A stretch of DNA of 64,000 nt, taken from NCBI RefSeq assembly GCF_018138385.1, contig NZ_JAGSIE010000003.1:62001-126000 (forward strand), read 5' to 3'. Both the position numbers and the translations under genes were made by a program. Each line of letters starts with the position of its first letter. Position 1 is the stretch's first letter. This DNA comes from Allobacillus saliphilus. GTDB taxonomy: Bacteria; Bacillota; Bacilli; Bacillales; Alkalibacillaceae. The notes under the pieces were generated by a model. That model was not told where the DNA came from, did not search any database, and was given only the letters and a program-made list of their open reading frames with translations. This document shows positions 42,405 to 51,129 of the stretch, piece by piece.

Positions 42405-43586
42405 ATGCGTATTAATCACAACATTGCTGCGTTGAACACACACAACCAGCTAACAAACAACAGCAACAACATCCAAAAATCTTTGGAAAAACTATCTTCA
42501 GGACTTCGTATCAACCGTGCAGGTGACGATGCTGCAGGTCTAGCAATCTCTGAAAAAATGCGTGGTCAGATCCGTGGTTTGGAAATGGCATCTAAAAACG
42601 CTCAGGATGGAATTTCATTGATTCAAACTGCTGAAGGTGCTTTGAATGAGTCCCACTCTATTTTACAACGTATGAGAGAATTAGCTGTTCAGTCTGCAAA
42701 CGATACTAACACTAACGAAGATAGAGCTGAGCTACAAAAAGAAGTGGATCAGCTTGCAGAAGAATTGAGTAGAATTGCAAATAATACTGAATTCAACACA
42801 CAAACACTGCTTAATGGAGAGCTAGATACTAGTGTAACAGGAACTATTACAAATGCAGATGAAGTTGGTTCATTAGAAGTAGTTAGCCTTGGTAACAACA
42901 TTGAAGATGCAGACTCAGTATCTTTAACGCAAACTGTTAACTACGAAGCTGAAGAAAATACAGGGCAAGCAGATGGAGCTTTTAAAGATATATCTATAGA
43001 GGTTACTTCTGATGGTAATAGTCAAACTGTACAATTTTCTAAACAAGATTTAGAAGAGGGGACTTTCTCTAAAGAGGTAACAGTTGACGGAGCAACTTTC
43101 TCTGTTAATCTCGCAGATGGTGAGGCTTTAGCAGCTTCAACAGGTAATGGAACAGGTACTAAATCCAGTGCAGATTCTTTAACTGTTGATGATAATTCTG
43201 TCGCCTTTCACATTGGGGCTAATGCTGGACAAAGTATTAAATTAGCTATTGGTGACATGACTGCAAGCAACTTAGGTGTTGATACCTTAAGTATTACTAC
43301 TCAGAGTGGTGCTAATACTGCTATTGATACTTTAGATAAAGCAATTGCAGACGTATCTACGGAGCGATCCGCATTGGGTGCATATCAAAACCGTCTCGAA
43401 CACACAATCAACAACTTAGGTGCTTCTGCTGAAAACCTAACAGCTGCTGAATCTCGTATCCGTGACGTTGACATGGCTGCTGAGATGATGGAGTTCACAA
43501 AGAACAACATTCTTTCTCAAGCTTCTCAAGCGATGTTAGCTCAAGCGAACCAACAGCCACAAGGGGTACTTCAGTTACTTCAGTAA
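42405..43586 (+). CDS. hag: flagellin Hag
   Basis: A 393-aa filament subunit exported by the type III system. Conserved N-terminal D0/D1 helices (MRINHNIAALNTHNQLTNNS, LSSGLRINRAGDDAAGLAIS) and C-terminal D1/D0 (SALGAYQNRLEHTINNLG, MAAEMMEFTKNNILSQA, ending QGVLQLLQ). The middle (about residues 140-310) is variable, richer in Ser, Thr and acidic residues. The frame is open to 42318 but ATG at 42405 follows CAAGGAGGAAA. The leader has sigma-D and CsrA control. Followed by a long hairpin terminator, then accessory genes. Confidence 0.97.
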   Translation: MRINHNIAALNTHNQLTNNSNNIQKSLEKLSSGLRINRAGDDAAGLAISEKMRGQIRGLEMASKNAQDGISLIQTAEGALNESHSILQRMRELAVQSANDTNTNEDRAELQKEVDQLAEELSRIANNTEFNTQTLLNGELDTSVTGTITNADEVGSLEVVSLGNNIEDADSVSLTQTVNYEAEENTGQADGAFKDISIEVTSDGNSQTVQFSKQDLEEGTFSKEVTVDGATFSVNLADGEALAASTGNGTGTKSSADSLTVDDNSVAFHIGANAGQSIKLAIGDMTASNLGVDTLSITTQSGANTAIDTLDKAIADVSTERSALGAYQNRLEHTINNLGASAENLTAAESRIRDVDMAAEMMEFTKNNILSQASQAMLAQANQQPQGVLQLLQ

Positions 43587-43612
43587 CATCCAAAAAGTAA
43601 GTAAAGTATATA

Positions 43613-43650
43613 AGCCTAATCCAAATATTTTATTGGGTTAGGTTTTACTT
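43613..43650 (+). terminator. hag terminator
   Basis: Stem CCTAATCC/GGGTTAGG (one wobble), then TTTTACTTTT. An outer arm (CCAAAA...TTTTGG) can extend it. Confidence 0.75.
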
Positions 43651-43701
43651 TTGGACATTGAAATATTGACCAGACAGAAATATCTTGGGGGAGAAAGTAG
43701 A

Positions 43702-44352
43702 ATGGGAATAGCATTATTATTTAAAAATAATTTAGCCGGACTAAGTCCCTATTATCGTGCACTAAATGACTTAGTTTCTTTTTCAGGAGAAAAACTTATT
43801 TTAAGCAGTGGATATACTAGTGTTCAAGATAATACGCTATTTAATAATATAAATAGAGGCTTTCGTAACGAGCATAACTCAGAACTGATAACAATAGCAG
43901 GAAACTTTAAGCCATATTGCAGTTGTACAAAATCAAGTAACCAGGGTTGTCATTTTGACAAATATGGAGACTTTATTTTGTCCCTTAATTTTCAATGTTT
44001 AAGCAATCAAAAGAGATTTTTGATTGATAGATATGGAAATTGGCATGCTAAAATAAGTATGAAAATACGTAACAATTTTCCAATTGCTATGGTTATTGGA
44101 AGTACTAACTTAAGTCGTACTGCTTTAGGCTTAATTCCAGGACGCGGAAGTCATGAAGCGGATGTTTTAATATGGAGAGATAGCTATTGTAGTTTTACTA
44201 ATTCTTTTTCTGATTTAAAAGAGGGTGATTACTGGAGATTTTCACCTTATTACCAAGGTCAGGAAGAAGAGCTTTTAACGAATCAATATAAATATTTACA
44301 AGACTATATAAATAATAACCAAAAACACACTAACGCTTTAGAGTTATATTGA
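43702..44352 (+). CDS. phospholipase-D-like (PLDc) domain protein in the hag-flaG gap
   Basis: A 216-aa protein with one PLD-type active-site half: WHAKISMK near residue 113, then IGSTNLSRTALG about 22 residues later and Glu in SHEADVL near 154. This H-x-K ... G-S-x-N ... E spacing is that of PLD-type nucleases (BfiI, NgoFVII and Nuc family), which work as dimers. A cluster of cysteines (CSCTKSSNQGC near 74-84) precedes it. The frame is open upstream, but ATG at 43702 has GGGGGAGA before it. The region is visibly AT-richer than the flagellar genes, suggesting transfer. Function unknown. Confidence 0.65.
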   Translation: MGIALLFKNNLAGLSPYYRALNDLVSFSGEKLILSSGYTSVQDNTLFNNINRGFRNEHNSELITIAGNFKPYCSCTKSSNQGCHFDKYGDFILSLNFQCLSNQKRFLIDRYGNWHAKISMKIRNNFPIAMVIGSTNLSRTALGLIPGRGSHEADVLIWRDSYCSFTNSFSDLKEGDYWRFSPYYQGQEEELLTNQYKYLQDYINNNQKHTNALELY

Positions 44353-44386
44353 TTATTAATGTCATATTGGAGATTTAATTTACAGT

Positions 44387-44419
44387 AGCACCCAATAGCT
44401 TATATAGCTTTTGGGTGCT
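44387..44419. terminator. shared terminator between PLD-like gene and cypC
   Basis: AGCACCCAA/TTGGGTGCT stem with inner AGCT pairing, between two convergent stop codons; T-rich ends are weak. Confidence 0.7.
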
Positions 44420-44425
44420 CTTACA

Positions 44426-45688
44426 CTATATTTTCATTCTTACATTCTTCATAACAACCTTGCTCTTCGGCCTACTCGGTGGATGAACCATACTATAACT
44501 TAAATCCTGAGGTGGAACTTCAAAATCAATCTTCTCCACAAAATAATGCAAGAAAATCTGCATCATTCTTATCGTAATCCATTCACCTGCACAACGGTGG
44601 CCACCGAGGTAATCTCCTCCACCTTGTGGGACAAAGTTAAACGGACTACCATCCCAATCCTTAAATCGATCAGGTGTAAACAAATCAGGATTATTCCATA
44701 TTTTCAAATCGTTATTTGTTCCATGAAAGTCAAAGATTACTTGATCATTTTCTTTGAATGCATGACCTCGGTAAACAAAGTCTTCTTTCACACGAGCGAC
44801 ATTAAACGGAAAGAATGGATAAAAGCGGCGAACTTCTTGAATAAATCGTTTATAAGCATCTCGGTCATCATGCGCTCGTAATTTCTCGACTTCTTTTGGA
44901 TGATGAATTACCGCATGAGCAGTAAACGCCACATAGATCGATATGGCAACCATCGGGCGAATGATGTTCAATAGATCATCAGTAACCGCATCTAAATCTT
45001 CCAATTTACCTTCCAAGTCTCTATGCCAAGCAATTACATGTAAAGCCGTTTTCTCAGGCGGATGAATTTCTTTTTCACGGGTTTTCATAATCAAATCTTT
45101 AGCCCAGTTTTCCAGTTGAATTCTCGAATTTCGTCCTTTGAACTGTTTCAATCCAACCGTTGCAGGCGATTCAAACAAATCAGCTGTCTTAGGTGCGAGA
45201 TTTCTGATTTCATGCTGTTCAAGTGGAATTCCAGCCCAATCACAAGCAATCTGGAAAATCATCTCTACCGCTTCATCATATAATTGAATGCTTTTTTTCT
45301 TTTCCCATTTCTCAATGTATTGATCTAAGTATGTTTCAATCGTTTGGTCCAATACTTGCAGACGTTCTTCGGACATTAAGCTCATGAGCATTTCTTTTCT
45401 GTGACGATGTTGTGCTCCATCTAACCCTTGCACACCATGTTCGCCAAGCAGCGTCTTTTGAATTCTTTTCGGTGCTGCTCCCTCTCGCTTAAAATAATCC
45501 GTATTGTAAAATAGTTCCGCAGCTTCTTCGCCACTCATGAAAACCGTTTTTTCACCGAGTATTCGTGACTCAAAAAAGTCCGATTGAAAGGCTTTTTTCC
45601 TATTTGGAATATATTGATAGCCTTCTCGGAGAACATCTTTCGTATGGTCTAAACCAACTTCACGTGGAATGCTTGATCTTCTAGTCAT
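44426..45688 (-). CDS. cypC: CYP152-type fatty acid peroxygenase (P450)
   Basis: A 420-aa cytochrome P450 of the CYP152 peroxygenase group (CypC/YbdT-like), which hydroxylates or decarboxylates fatty acids using hydrogen peroxide. I-helix segment NIIRPMVAISIYVAFTAHA carries the Arg-Pro pair that replaces the usual acid-alcohol pair, and the heme ligand is Cys366 in GGGDYLGGHRCAGEW. ExxR-type EVRRFYPF lies near 290. The frame is open upstream, but ATG at 45688 has CGAGGTG before it. It runs opposite to the flagellar genes and sits between hag and flaG, where B. subtilis has no such gene. Confidence 0.9.
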   Translation of the reverse strand: MTRRSSIPREVGLDHTKDVLREGYQYIPNRKKAFQSDFFESRILGEKTVFMSGEEAAELFYNTDYFKREGAAPKRIQKTLLGEHGVQGLDGAQHRHRKEMLMSLMSEERLQVLDQTIETYLDQYIEKWEKKKSIQLYDEAVEMIFQIACDWAGIPLEQHEIRNLAPKTADLFESPATVGLKQFKGRNSRIQLENWAKDLIMKTREKEIHPPEKTALHVIAWHRDLEGKLEDLDAVTDDLLNIIRPMVAISIYVAFTAHAVIHHPKEVEKLRAHDDRDAYKRFIQEVRRFYPFFPFNVARVKEDFVYRGHAFKENDQVIFDFHGTNNDLKIWNNPDLFTPDRFKDWDGSPFNFVPQGGGDYLGGHRCAGEWITIRMMQIFLHYFVEKIDFEVPPQDLSYSMVHPPSRPKSKVVMKNVRMKI

Positions 45689-45768
45689 GTTAACACCTCG
45701 TTTTTTTAATGCTTCTATTCCATTTATACCCTGAAAGCAGTAGTTCAAACGATACCTACCCTAAAAGC

Positions 45769-45795
45769 TAAACATTCAACGCAATAATCCGATAT
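45769..45795 (+). promoter_or_regulatory. sigma-D promoter of flaG-fliDST
   Basis: TAAA (45769-45772), 15-bp spacer, TCCGATAT (45788-45795), 31 bases before the flaG ATG. Confidence 0.9.
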
Positions 45796-45826
45796 AATAA
45801 AAAAGAATAGTAGAGGAGCAAATAGG

Positions 45827-46177
45827 ATGAAATTGGACACATTACTCAAAAGTTCTCCTATTTTGCGGCAACCGGCATCAACTCATGAATCGGTAAAGGT
45901 CAAGCAACCAGAACATCCGGACATGCAGCAAACAATAAAAGAAGAATCAGTTTCAAAAGAAGAAGCGGCAGAGCTTGTCAAAGGATTGAATGATTTTGTC
46001 GAACCGATGCACACATCGATTAAGTTTGAACTTCATGACAAGCTAGACCGTTATTATGTATCTGTTATTGATAAAAATACCGATGAAGTCATCAAAGAGA
46101 TTCCGCCGAAAAAAATGCTTGATATGTATGCGGCGATGGCAGAATTTATGGGCTTTATCGTGGATGAGAAAGTGTAG
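45827..46177 (+). CDS. flaG: flagellar protein FlaG
   Basis: A 116-aa FlaG/YvyC-type protein. The conserved domain is the C-terminal part: FVEPMHTSIKFELHDKLDRY near residue 53 and VIDKNTDEVIKEIPPKKMLD near 80. The N-terminal half is variable and charged. FlaG can influence filament length. It starts the flaG-fliD-fliS-fliT operon, expressed from its own sigma-D promoter because the hag region is interrupted by the inserted genes. GAGGAG precedes the ATG. Confidence 0.9.
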   Translation: MKLDTLLKSSPILRQPASTHESVKVKQPEHPDMQQTIKEESVSKEEAAELVKGLNDFVEPMHTSIKFELHDKLDRYYVSVIDKNTDEVIKEIPPKKMLDMYAAMAEFMGFIVDEKV

Positions 46178-46189
46178 GAAGGTGTTTAT

Positions 46190-47695
46190 ATGATTAACAA
46201 TACCATGCGTGTCAGTGGGCTAGCGTCCGGAATGGATACGGATCAGATCATTGCGGATTTGATGAAAGCTGAACGTATTCCAATGACTAAGATGCAGCAG
46301 GATCAGGAATGGCTGACGTGGCAGCGTGATGCTTATCGTGAAACGAATTCTAAACTGTCTGAGTTTAAAAATATGTTCAGGGATTTAAAGTTTTCTGATG
46401 CTTACCAGTCGAAGCTAGTTACGACATCAGCAATCGGTGTAACTGCGTCAGCAACAAGTGCAGCTAAAGAAGGCACACACTCGATTTCTGTCAGTCAGTT
46501 GGCTTCGAAGGCGATGCGGGTTTCAGAGACAGGTATTTCAGGAGATGGAGAAAAAATTGATCCAAAAGAAGCTTTATCCGCACGCTTTTCAGATCTATCT
46601 GGGAAAACGTTTACCTTTCAGACATATAATGAGGACGGACCCGTCCCGCATGAGATCACGATAAATGAAGATGATTCCTTAAATGATGTCTTCAAAAAAA
46701 TTAATGAAGCATCTGACGGAGCTGTACGAGCTTACTATGATGCAAACTCTGATAAAGTTTTCATGGAACGCACAGCTTCGGGTGATTTCAATCCAGATGG
46801 AGCAGAGATCACATTCGGAGATGGCGATGCGGGTTCATTTTTTACGAATACCCTAAAACTCACTGGAGAAGAATTCGGTGGAGAAGACGCTGTATTCACC
46901 TATAACAATGTTGAGTTAACGTCTAAAGAAAACTCATACACACTCGACGGAGTCACTTACCAATTTAATCAAACAGTCGACAACGCAGTCCTCAATGTAC
47001 GGACAGATACACAAAAAACTTTTGACAAAATCACTGAGTTTGTCGAAAAATACAATGAATTAATTGAATTCACATCCGAAAAAACGAGCGAGAAGCGGCA
47101 TCGTGATTTTCCTCCATTAACTGAAGAACAAAAGGACGATATGACTGAACGAGAAATTGAACTTTGGGAGGAAAAAGCGAAAAGTGGTTTGCTTCGAAGT
47201 GACAATATCATTCAAAGTGGCATGACGGGAATGCGTACTGCTTTCTATTCGGATGTACAGAATGAAAATGGTGCGTTTAATCGCTTAGCGGATATTGGAA
47301 TCACAACGTCCACTAACTATCGGGATAACGGAAAGTTAGTGATTGACGAAGACAAACTTCGAGGAGCGATTGAAAACAATTCGGAAGACGTTAGAAGATT
47401 ATTTTCAAATTCTGCAGATGATGATTCACGTGGGTTAGTCAACCGCGTCGAAGATAATCTCGACAATATGATCTCTCGAATCACGGACAAAGCCGGAAAC
47501 GAAAATCGTACCGAGCAGACATACACGATGGGTCGTGAGTTGCTTGGCATTGAAGAGCGAATTACTGATTTTGAACGACGATTGGCTCAAGTCGAGAATC
47601 GTTATTACAAACAATTTACTGCGATGGAAACGGCCATCCAACGTATGAACCAGCAATCTGCCCAGTTGATGAACCAATTAAACGGTGGCCAATAA
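46190..47695 (+). CDS. fliD: flagellar filament cap protein FliD
   Basis: A 501-aa capping protein (HAP2). N-terminal FliD domain with RVSGLASGMDTDQIIADLM near residue 5 and a coiled-coil segment; the middle (about 80-330) is extended and acidic; the C-terminal domain (LADIGITTSTNYRDNGKLVID near 365, location only) ends in a helix (NRYYKQFTAMETAIQRMNQQ) that binds FliT. It caps the growing filament and folds incoming flagellin. AAGGTG precedes the ATG. Followed 20 bases later by fliS. Confidence 0.95.
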   Translation: MINNTMRVSGLASGMDTDQIIADLMKAERIPMTKMQQDQEWLTWQRDAYRETNSKLSEFKNMFRDLKFSDAYQSKLVTTSAIGVTASATSAAKEGTHSISVSQLASKAMRVSETGISGDGEKIDPKEALSARFSDLSGKTFTFQTYNEDGPVPHEITINEDDSLNDVFKKINEASDGAVRAYYDANSDKVFMERTASGDFNPDGAEITFGDGDAGSFFTNTLKLTGEEFGGEDAVFTYNNVELTSKENSYTLDGVTYQFNQTVDNAVLNVRTDTQKTFDKITEFVEKYNELIEFTSEKTSEKRHRDFPPLTEEQKDDMTEREIELWEEKAKSGLLRSDNIIQSGMTGMRTAFYSDVQNENGAFNRLADIGITTSTNYRDNGKLVIDEDKLRGAIENNSEDVRRLFSNSADDDSRGLVNRVEDNLDNMISRITDKAGNENRTEQTYTMGRELLGIEERITDFERRLAQVENRYYKQFTAMETAIQRMNQQSAQLMNQLNGGQ

Positions 47696-47715
47696 TAACC
47701 AGTAGGAGTGTTATC

Positions 47716-48114
47716 ATGAATTACCAACAACCACACCAAGCCTACCAACAAAATTCCATACAGACTGCCAGCCCAGGTGAGCTGACGATGATGCTTTATA
47801 ATGGCTGCTTGAAGTTCATTCGGCTTGCCAAAAAGGGCATTGAAAACGAAAATATTGAGCAAAAAAACGTCAATATTCAAAAAGCCCAGAACATCATTAA
47901 TGAATTGATGGTTACATTGAATCCTGAGGTGGAAATCTCCAATCAAATGCGTCCGTTGTATGATTATATGAACCGTCAATTGATTCAGGCGAACATTAAA
48001 AATGATGTGGAGATTTTATCAGAAGTAGAGGGCTTGGTCAGTGAGTTTCGCGATACGTGGAAAGAAGTATTGAAGCTAAATAAACAACAAAAGCAGGTTC
48101 CTGTGAATGGATAA
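47716..48114 (+). CDS. fliS: flagellin export chaperone FliS
   Basis: A 132-aa four-helix chaperone that keeps flagellin unfolded before export. QTASPGELTMMLYNGCLKFI near residue 19 is the family signature, with VEILSEVEGLVSEFRDTWKE near 98. It also connects to the FliW-CsrA circuit in B. subtilis, where it affects flagellin availability. AGGAG precedes the ATG. The last codons overlap fliT by eight bases, so the two are coupled. Confidence 0.95.
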   Translation: MNYQQPHQAYQQNSIQTASPGELTMMLYNGCLKFIRLAKKGIENENIEQKNVNIQKAQNIINELMVTLNPEVEISNQMRPLYDYMNRQLIQANIKNDVEILSEVEGLVSEFRDTWKEVLKLNKQQKQVPVNG

Positions 48115-48469
48115 TAAACTCAGTCAGCTTAAGAGTATACTAGAGGGAACGATTGAAAAAGTTGAAAAGTTAGCAGCTGAGCATGACCACGAGGCATTTA
48201 TTGAGGTGATTGAGGCGAGTGCTGATGAGCGAGAAGAGTTGTTAAACGGATTGAACCCTTCTAATGAAGAGAGGGAAGCCAATCAAGCGATGATTAGTGA
48301 AGTACTCGAGCTTGATCAACAACTCAACCGCATGGTGAATCAATACTTTGATAGCTTTAAAAGAGAAATCATTTTACTAAAGAAAAAGAAAGATACGAAC
48401 ATGAAATATACTAATCCATACAGTAAGATGAAGAGTCCTGATGGAGCTTTCTTGGACAAACGGAAATAA
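48107..48469 (+). CDS. fliT: flagellar chaperone FliT-like protein
   Basis: A 120-aa mostly helical acidic protein with a basic tail (KYTNPYSKMKSPDGAFLDKRK, quoted as location near the C-terminus only). FliT binds the C-terminal helix of FliD and modulates export in other bacteria. Sequence conservation across FliT proteins is low; the assignment rests on position directly after fliS, overlap with it, size and helical heptads. The stop is 12 bases before an operon terminator. Confidence 0.8.
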   Translation: MDNKLSQLKSILEGTIEKVEKLAAEHDHEAFIEVIEASADEREELLNGLNPSNEEREANQAMISEVLELDQQLNRMVNQYFDSFKREIILLKKKKDTNMKYTNPYSKMKSPDGAFLDKRK

Positions 48470-48481
48470 TGAGACAACGAC

Positions 48482-48512
48482 GTAGCATTCATGAGATGGA
48501 TGCTACTTTTTT
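48482..48512 (+). terminator. flaG-fliDST operon terminator
   Basis: GTAGCAT/ATGCTAC stem with an 11-base loop, then six T. It lies upstream of the chosen acetyltransferase start and inside the longer open frame. Confidence 0.88.
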
Positions 48513-48534
48513 ACTATACAAAGGGGATGAAGAA

Positions 48535-49104
48535 GTGAACATCGAAACAATTTTTCAGGATTTACCGACATTAGAAACCGAACGACTGATTTTACGTAAA
48601 ATTACCTACCACGATGTAGAAGCAATCTTCGCATACGGCTCAAAAGAGGAAGTCTCACAAACTGTCACATGGGATGCACATCGAACCATAGAAGATTCGA
48701 AAGCATTCGTGGATTTTGTGTTGAATCAATATCGTAAGGGGCAAATTGCTCCATGGGGAATCGAACACAAAGAAAGCGGGGCATTTATTGGCACAATTGA
48801 TTTTGTTTCCTGGCAACCGCAACATAGAACGGCCGAGATTGGATATGTCTTATCACCTGATTATTGGGGTAAAGGACTGGCCACAGAAGCAGCAACTAAA
48901 CTCATCCGATTCGGCTTTGAACAAATGGACTTGATCCGCATCCAAGCCAAATGCTTTGCGAACAACAGGGGTTCTGAACGAGTGATGCAAAAAGTTGGAA
49001 TGACTTATGAAGGAACGCTTCGGAAAAGAATGTATATTAAAGGAGCCCATCAGGATTTGAAAATGTATTCTATTTTGAAAGAAGAGTACTTCCAAGAGGC
49101 TTAG
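48535..49104 (+). CDS. GNAT-family N-acetyltransferase (RimJ/RimL type)
   Basis: A 189-aa acetyltransferase. LETERLILRKITYHDVEAI near the start, IGTIDFVSW near 88, the acetyl-CoA pocket IGYVLSPDYWGKGLATEAAT (about residues 104-123), and NRGSERVMQKVGMTYEG near 145. The frame opens at 48469, but the fliDST terminator hairpin lies within that stretch, and GTG at 48535 has AAAGGGG nine bases upstream; GTG is therefore chosen. It may modify a ribosomal protein N-terminus or a small amine; the target is not determinable. A GC-rich hairpin follows. Confidence 0.85.
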   Translation: MNIETIFQDLPTLETERLILRKITYHDVEAIFAYGSKEEVSQTVTWDAHRTIEDSKAFVDFVLNQYRKGQIAPWGIEHKESGAFIGTIDFVSWQPQHRTAEIGYVLSPDYWGKGLATEAATKLIRFGFEQMDLIRIQAKCFANNRGSERVMQKVGMTYEGTLRKRMYIKGAHQDLKMYSILKEEYFQEA

Positions 49105-49117
49105 TAGTTGTATTTCT

Positions 49118-49146
49118 AAAGCAGGCGATTAGGCCTGCTTTAATTA
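49118..49146 (+). terminator. hairpin after the acetyltransferase
   Basis: Nine-bp stem AAAGCAGGC/GCCTGCTTT with a six-base loop; only a weak T tract follows. Confidence 0.6.
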
Positions 49147-49195
49147 AAAATGGATGCAATAATAATTTACTTATTTAATCATCCCTATATAACAT

Positions 49196-50035
49196 CTATG
49201 CTTCAACTAATGGATATATTTTATGCAACCAATTGGGTAGTTCACTCACTTTTACTGAAGCGATTTCTTCAAATGTGTATCCTTCAACAAATAAAGCTTT
49301 CACAATCTCCCATCCAACATAATAGGCTTCTCGTTCGGTGTTTGTCGACCCCGTTCCCATAGTAAATTTATAAACCGTTTCAGACGAATCGTCATTCAAA
49401 TAAGGTCGTATTCCATGGATCATTTCACTCTTTTTAACACGACAAGAGGCAAGCCAACCTTCCTCGTGCTCAATATAAACCCGATCTTCTTTTCCGGGTA
49501 CCAGCTTTTTACTTACATGAGTGGCTAAACCTTCCTGAATGATTATGGAAGCAATGGTTCTCTGCCAATCAGCATTCATGTTGGCGCTCTTTATATGAAC
49601 GACATGCGTAAGTTCATGGCATAGAGTTATATCAGAATTACCATTTTCAATCGGCAGGCATAAGGCTAGTCGCTCATCATCATAAGGAGCAACAAACGCA
49701 TTATTTTCAAATGCGCCGACAAAGTAAATTATCACAATCTTGATTGGATCCTCACAGCCTAATAAGGATTTAATTTCGGATAAATAGTCTGCAACTTTCT
49801 GATGTTCTGGTTCCCAATTTTTTATGTAATCAAATCTTTCTTCATATTGATCCCACGCATGCTCCAGTAATTCTTTTGCAAGTGTCTGTCCGTCTGGACC
49901 AGGAGGGATTGCTGCAAAATTATAATGCTCTTTCCATAAATTCCACCGTTCCTCTTTGGTGCATTTCTGCTTAGTCGCTTTTTCATAAAAAGTTATGAAT
50001 TTAGGAATAAAACTTTTTACTTCGATTTGATCCAT
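49196..50035 (-). CDS. putative zinc metallopeptidase-like protein (HExxH)
   Basis: A 279-aa soluble protein with the zincin motif HELTHVVH (about residue 150), which would place a catalytic Glu between two zinc-binding His; a downstream acidic ligand may lie in TNTEREAYYVGWEIV (about 240). This resembles DUF2268-type predicted Zn-dependent proteases. No signal peptide. The frame starts 30 bases earlier, but ATG at 50035 follows AAGGAGG with somewhat long spacing. Monocistronic, divergent from the broken kinase gene. Substrate unknown. Confidence 0.7.
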   Translation of the reverse strand: MDQIEVKSFIPKFITFYEKATKQKCTKEERWNLWKEHYNFAAIPPGPDGQTLAKELLEHAWDQYEERFDYIKNWEPEHQKVADYLSEIKSLLGCEDPIKIVIIYFVGAFENNAFVAPYDDERLALCLPIENGNSDITLCHELTHVVHIKSANMNADWQRTIASIIIQEGLATHVSKKLVPGKEDRVYIEHEEGWLASCRVKKSEMIHGIRPYLNDDSSETVYKFTMGTGSTNTEREAYYVGWEIVKALFVEGYTFEEIASVKVSELPNWLHKIYPLVEA

Positions 50036-50143
50036 ATGAGTGTTTGCCTCCTTAATTACTAACATAATAGTTAGAATTTTTAGTATAATAAGTGTAATAT
50101 CAATGGATGTAATTCGTCAATTTGATGAAAAGGAGATTAACGA

Positions 50144-50986
50144 ATGAAACTCGGGAAAATGATTGGTGAAGGTGGTAATTCCAAAGTATTTGAGTAGGGC
50201 AAAGATCAAGTGATCAAGCTAGCTAAACCGAATACTGGGGAAGCCGAATTACAACGAGAATACAAAAATACATTAGCAGTTTGGGAACTAGGTTTGCCGG
50301 TTCCTCAGCCATTTGGTGTGCTTTATGTTGGTAAACGACCAGGACTTGTTGTTGAACGAATTCATGGTATGTCACCGAAAGAACGGTTATTCCATGAATT
50401 GCTTCAACAGGATGAAGGCCAACTCCGTTTACCGACAAATGACATCAAAGAGACGGCGCGCATGCTCAGTCAAATCCACCAACATACGCACACTGCATTA
50501 CCTTCACAAAGAGACTATATAGCAAGAAATATTTTGTCTGTCGATTACCTAACAAACGAAGAAAAGCAAACGATTTTATCAATGATGGATGCCATTCCGA
50601 TAAAACAACAAATTTGTCACGGTGACCCGAATCCAAATAATATTATTGTAAGCAACAGACGGCATTTTTTCATTGACTGGAACGATACGACAATCGGTAA
50701 TCCTGAAGCGGATATCGCGGAATACATTGTGATGATGAGGCATGCTATTCTGCCACCTGAAACTCCTTCAAAAATCATTCACTTATTCAATCAGATGCGA
50801 GAAGGAATCATACAAGTTTTCGTAAAAGAATACATGCTTCATTCCAACATCATCTGGGACGAAATAGAACCTTGGCTAGTTATAATCGCAGCAAGAAAAT
50901 TACATGCGGATGCTATCTTAGAGGAGGAGAAAAAACTTCTCGTAAAAGAAATCAGAAAGAAGTTAAAAGACCCTGAGCCTCAATAG
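50144..50986 (+). pseudogene. aminoglycoside phosphotransferase-like kinase with an early stop
   Basis: The frame opens at ATG 50144 after AAAAGGAGA and encodes GEGGNSKVFE (Gly-rich loop), but codon 18 is TAG (50195-50197), where relatives typically have Trp (VFEWG). The frame then stays open to 50986 with kinase features: ICHGDPNPNNIIVSNRR near codon 165, HFFIDWND and a family-typical C-terminus. A short product could start at GTG 50210, but it would lack the nucleotide-binding loop. It is therefore a probable pseudogene or a sequencing error. Substrate unknown; aminoglycoside resistance is not implied. Confidence 0.75.
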
Positions 50987-51062
50987 CCCAGTATACCCTT
51001 TATTTCCCGGGAAATTTGTCGAAATCATGAATCTTAGCCATAAAGAATAAAATAAAAGTCGA

Positions 51063-51088
51063 GTTTATGGAGGATTATGTGCGGGTAA
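51063..51088 (+). promoter_or_regulatory. sigma-B-type promoter candidate for hpf
   Basis: GTTTAT (51063-51068), 14-bp spacer, GGGTAA (51083-51088), close to the sigma-B consensus. In B. subtilis the homologous gene has a sigma-B promoter. The start codon is 41 bases further. Confidence 0.6.
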
Positions 51089-51129
51089 GGTAGAATAATA
51101 TATACATACGACTAAAAGGAGGCATGCTT

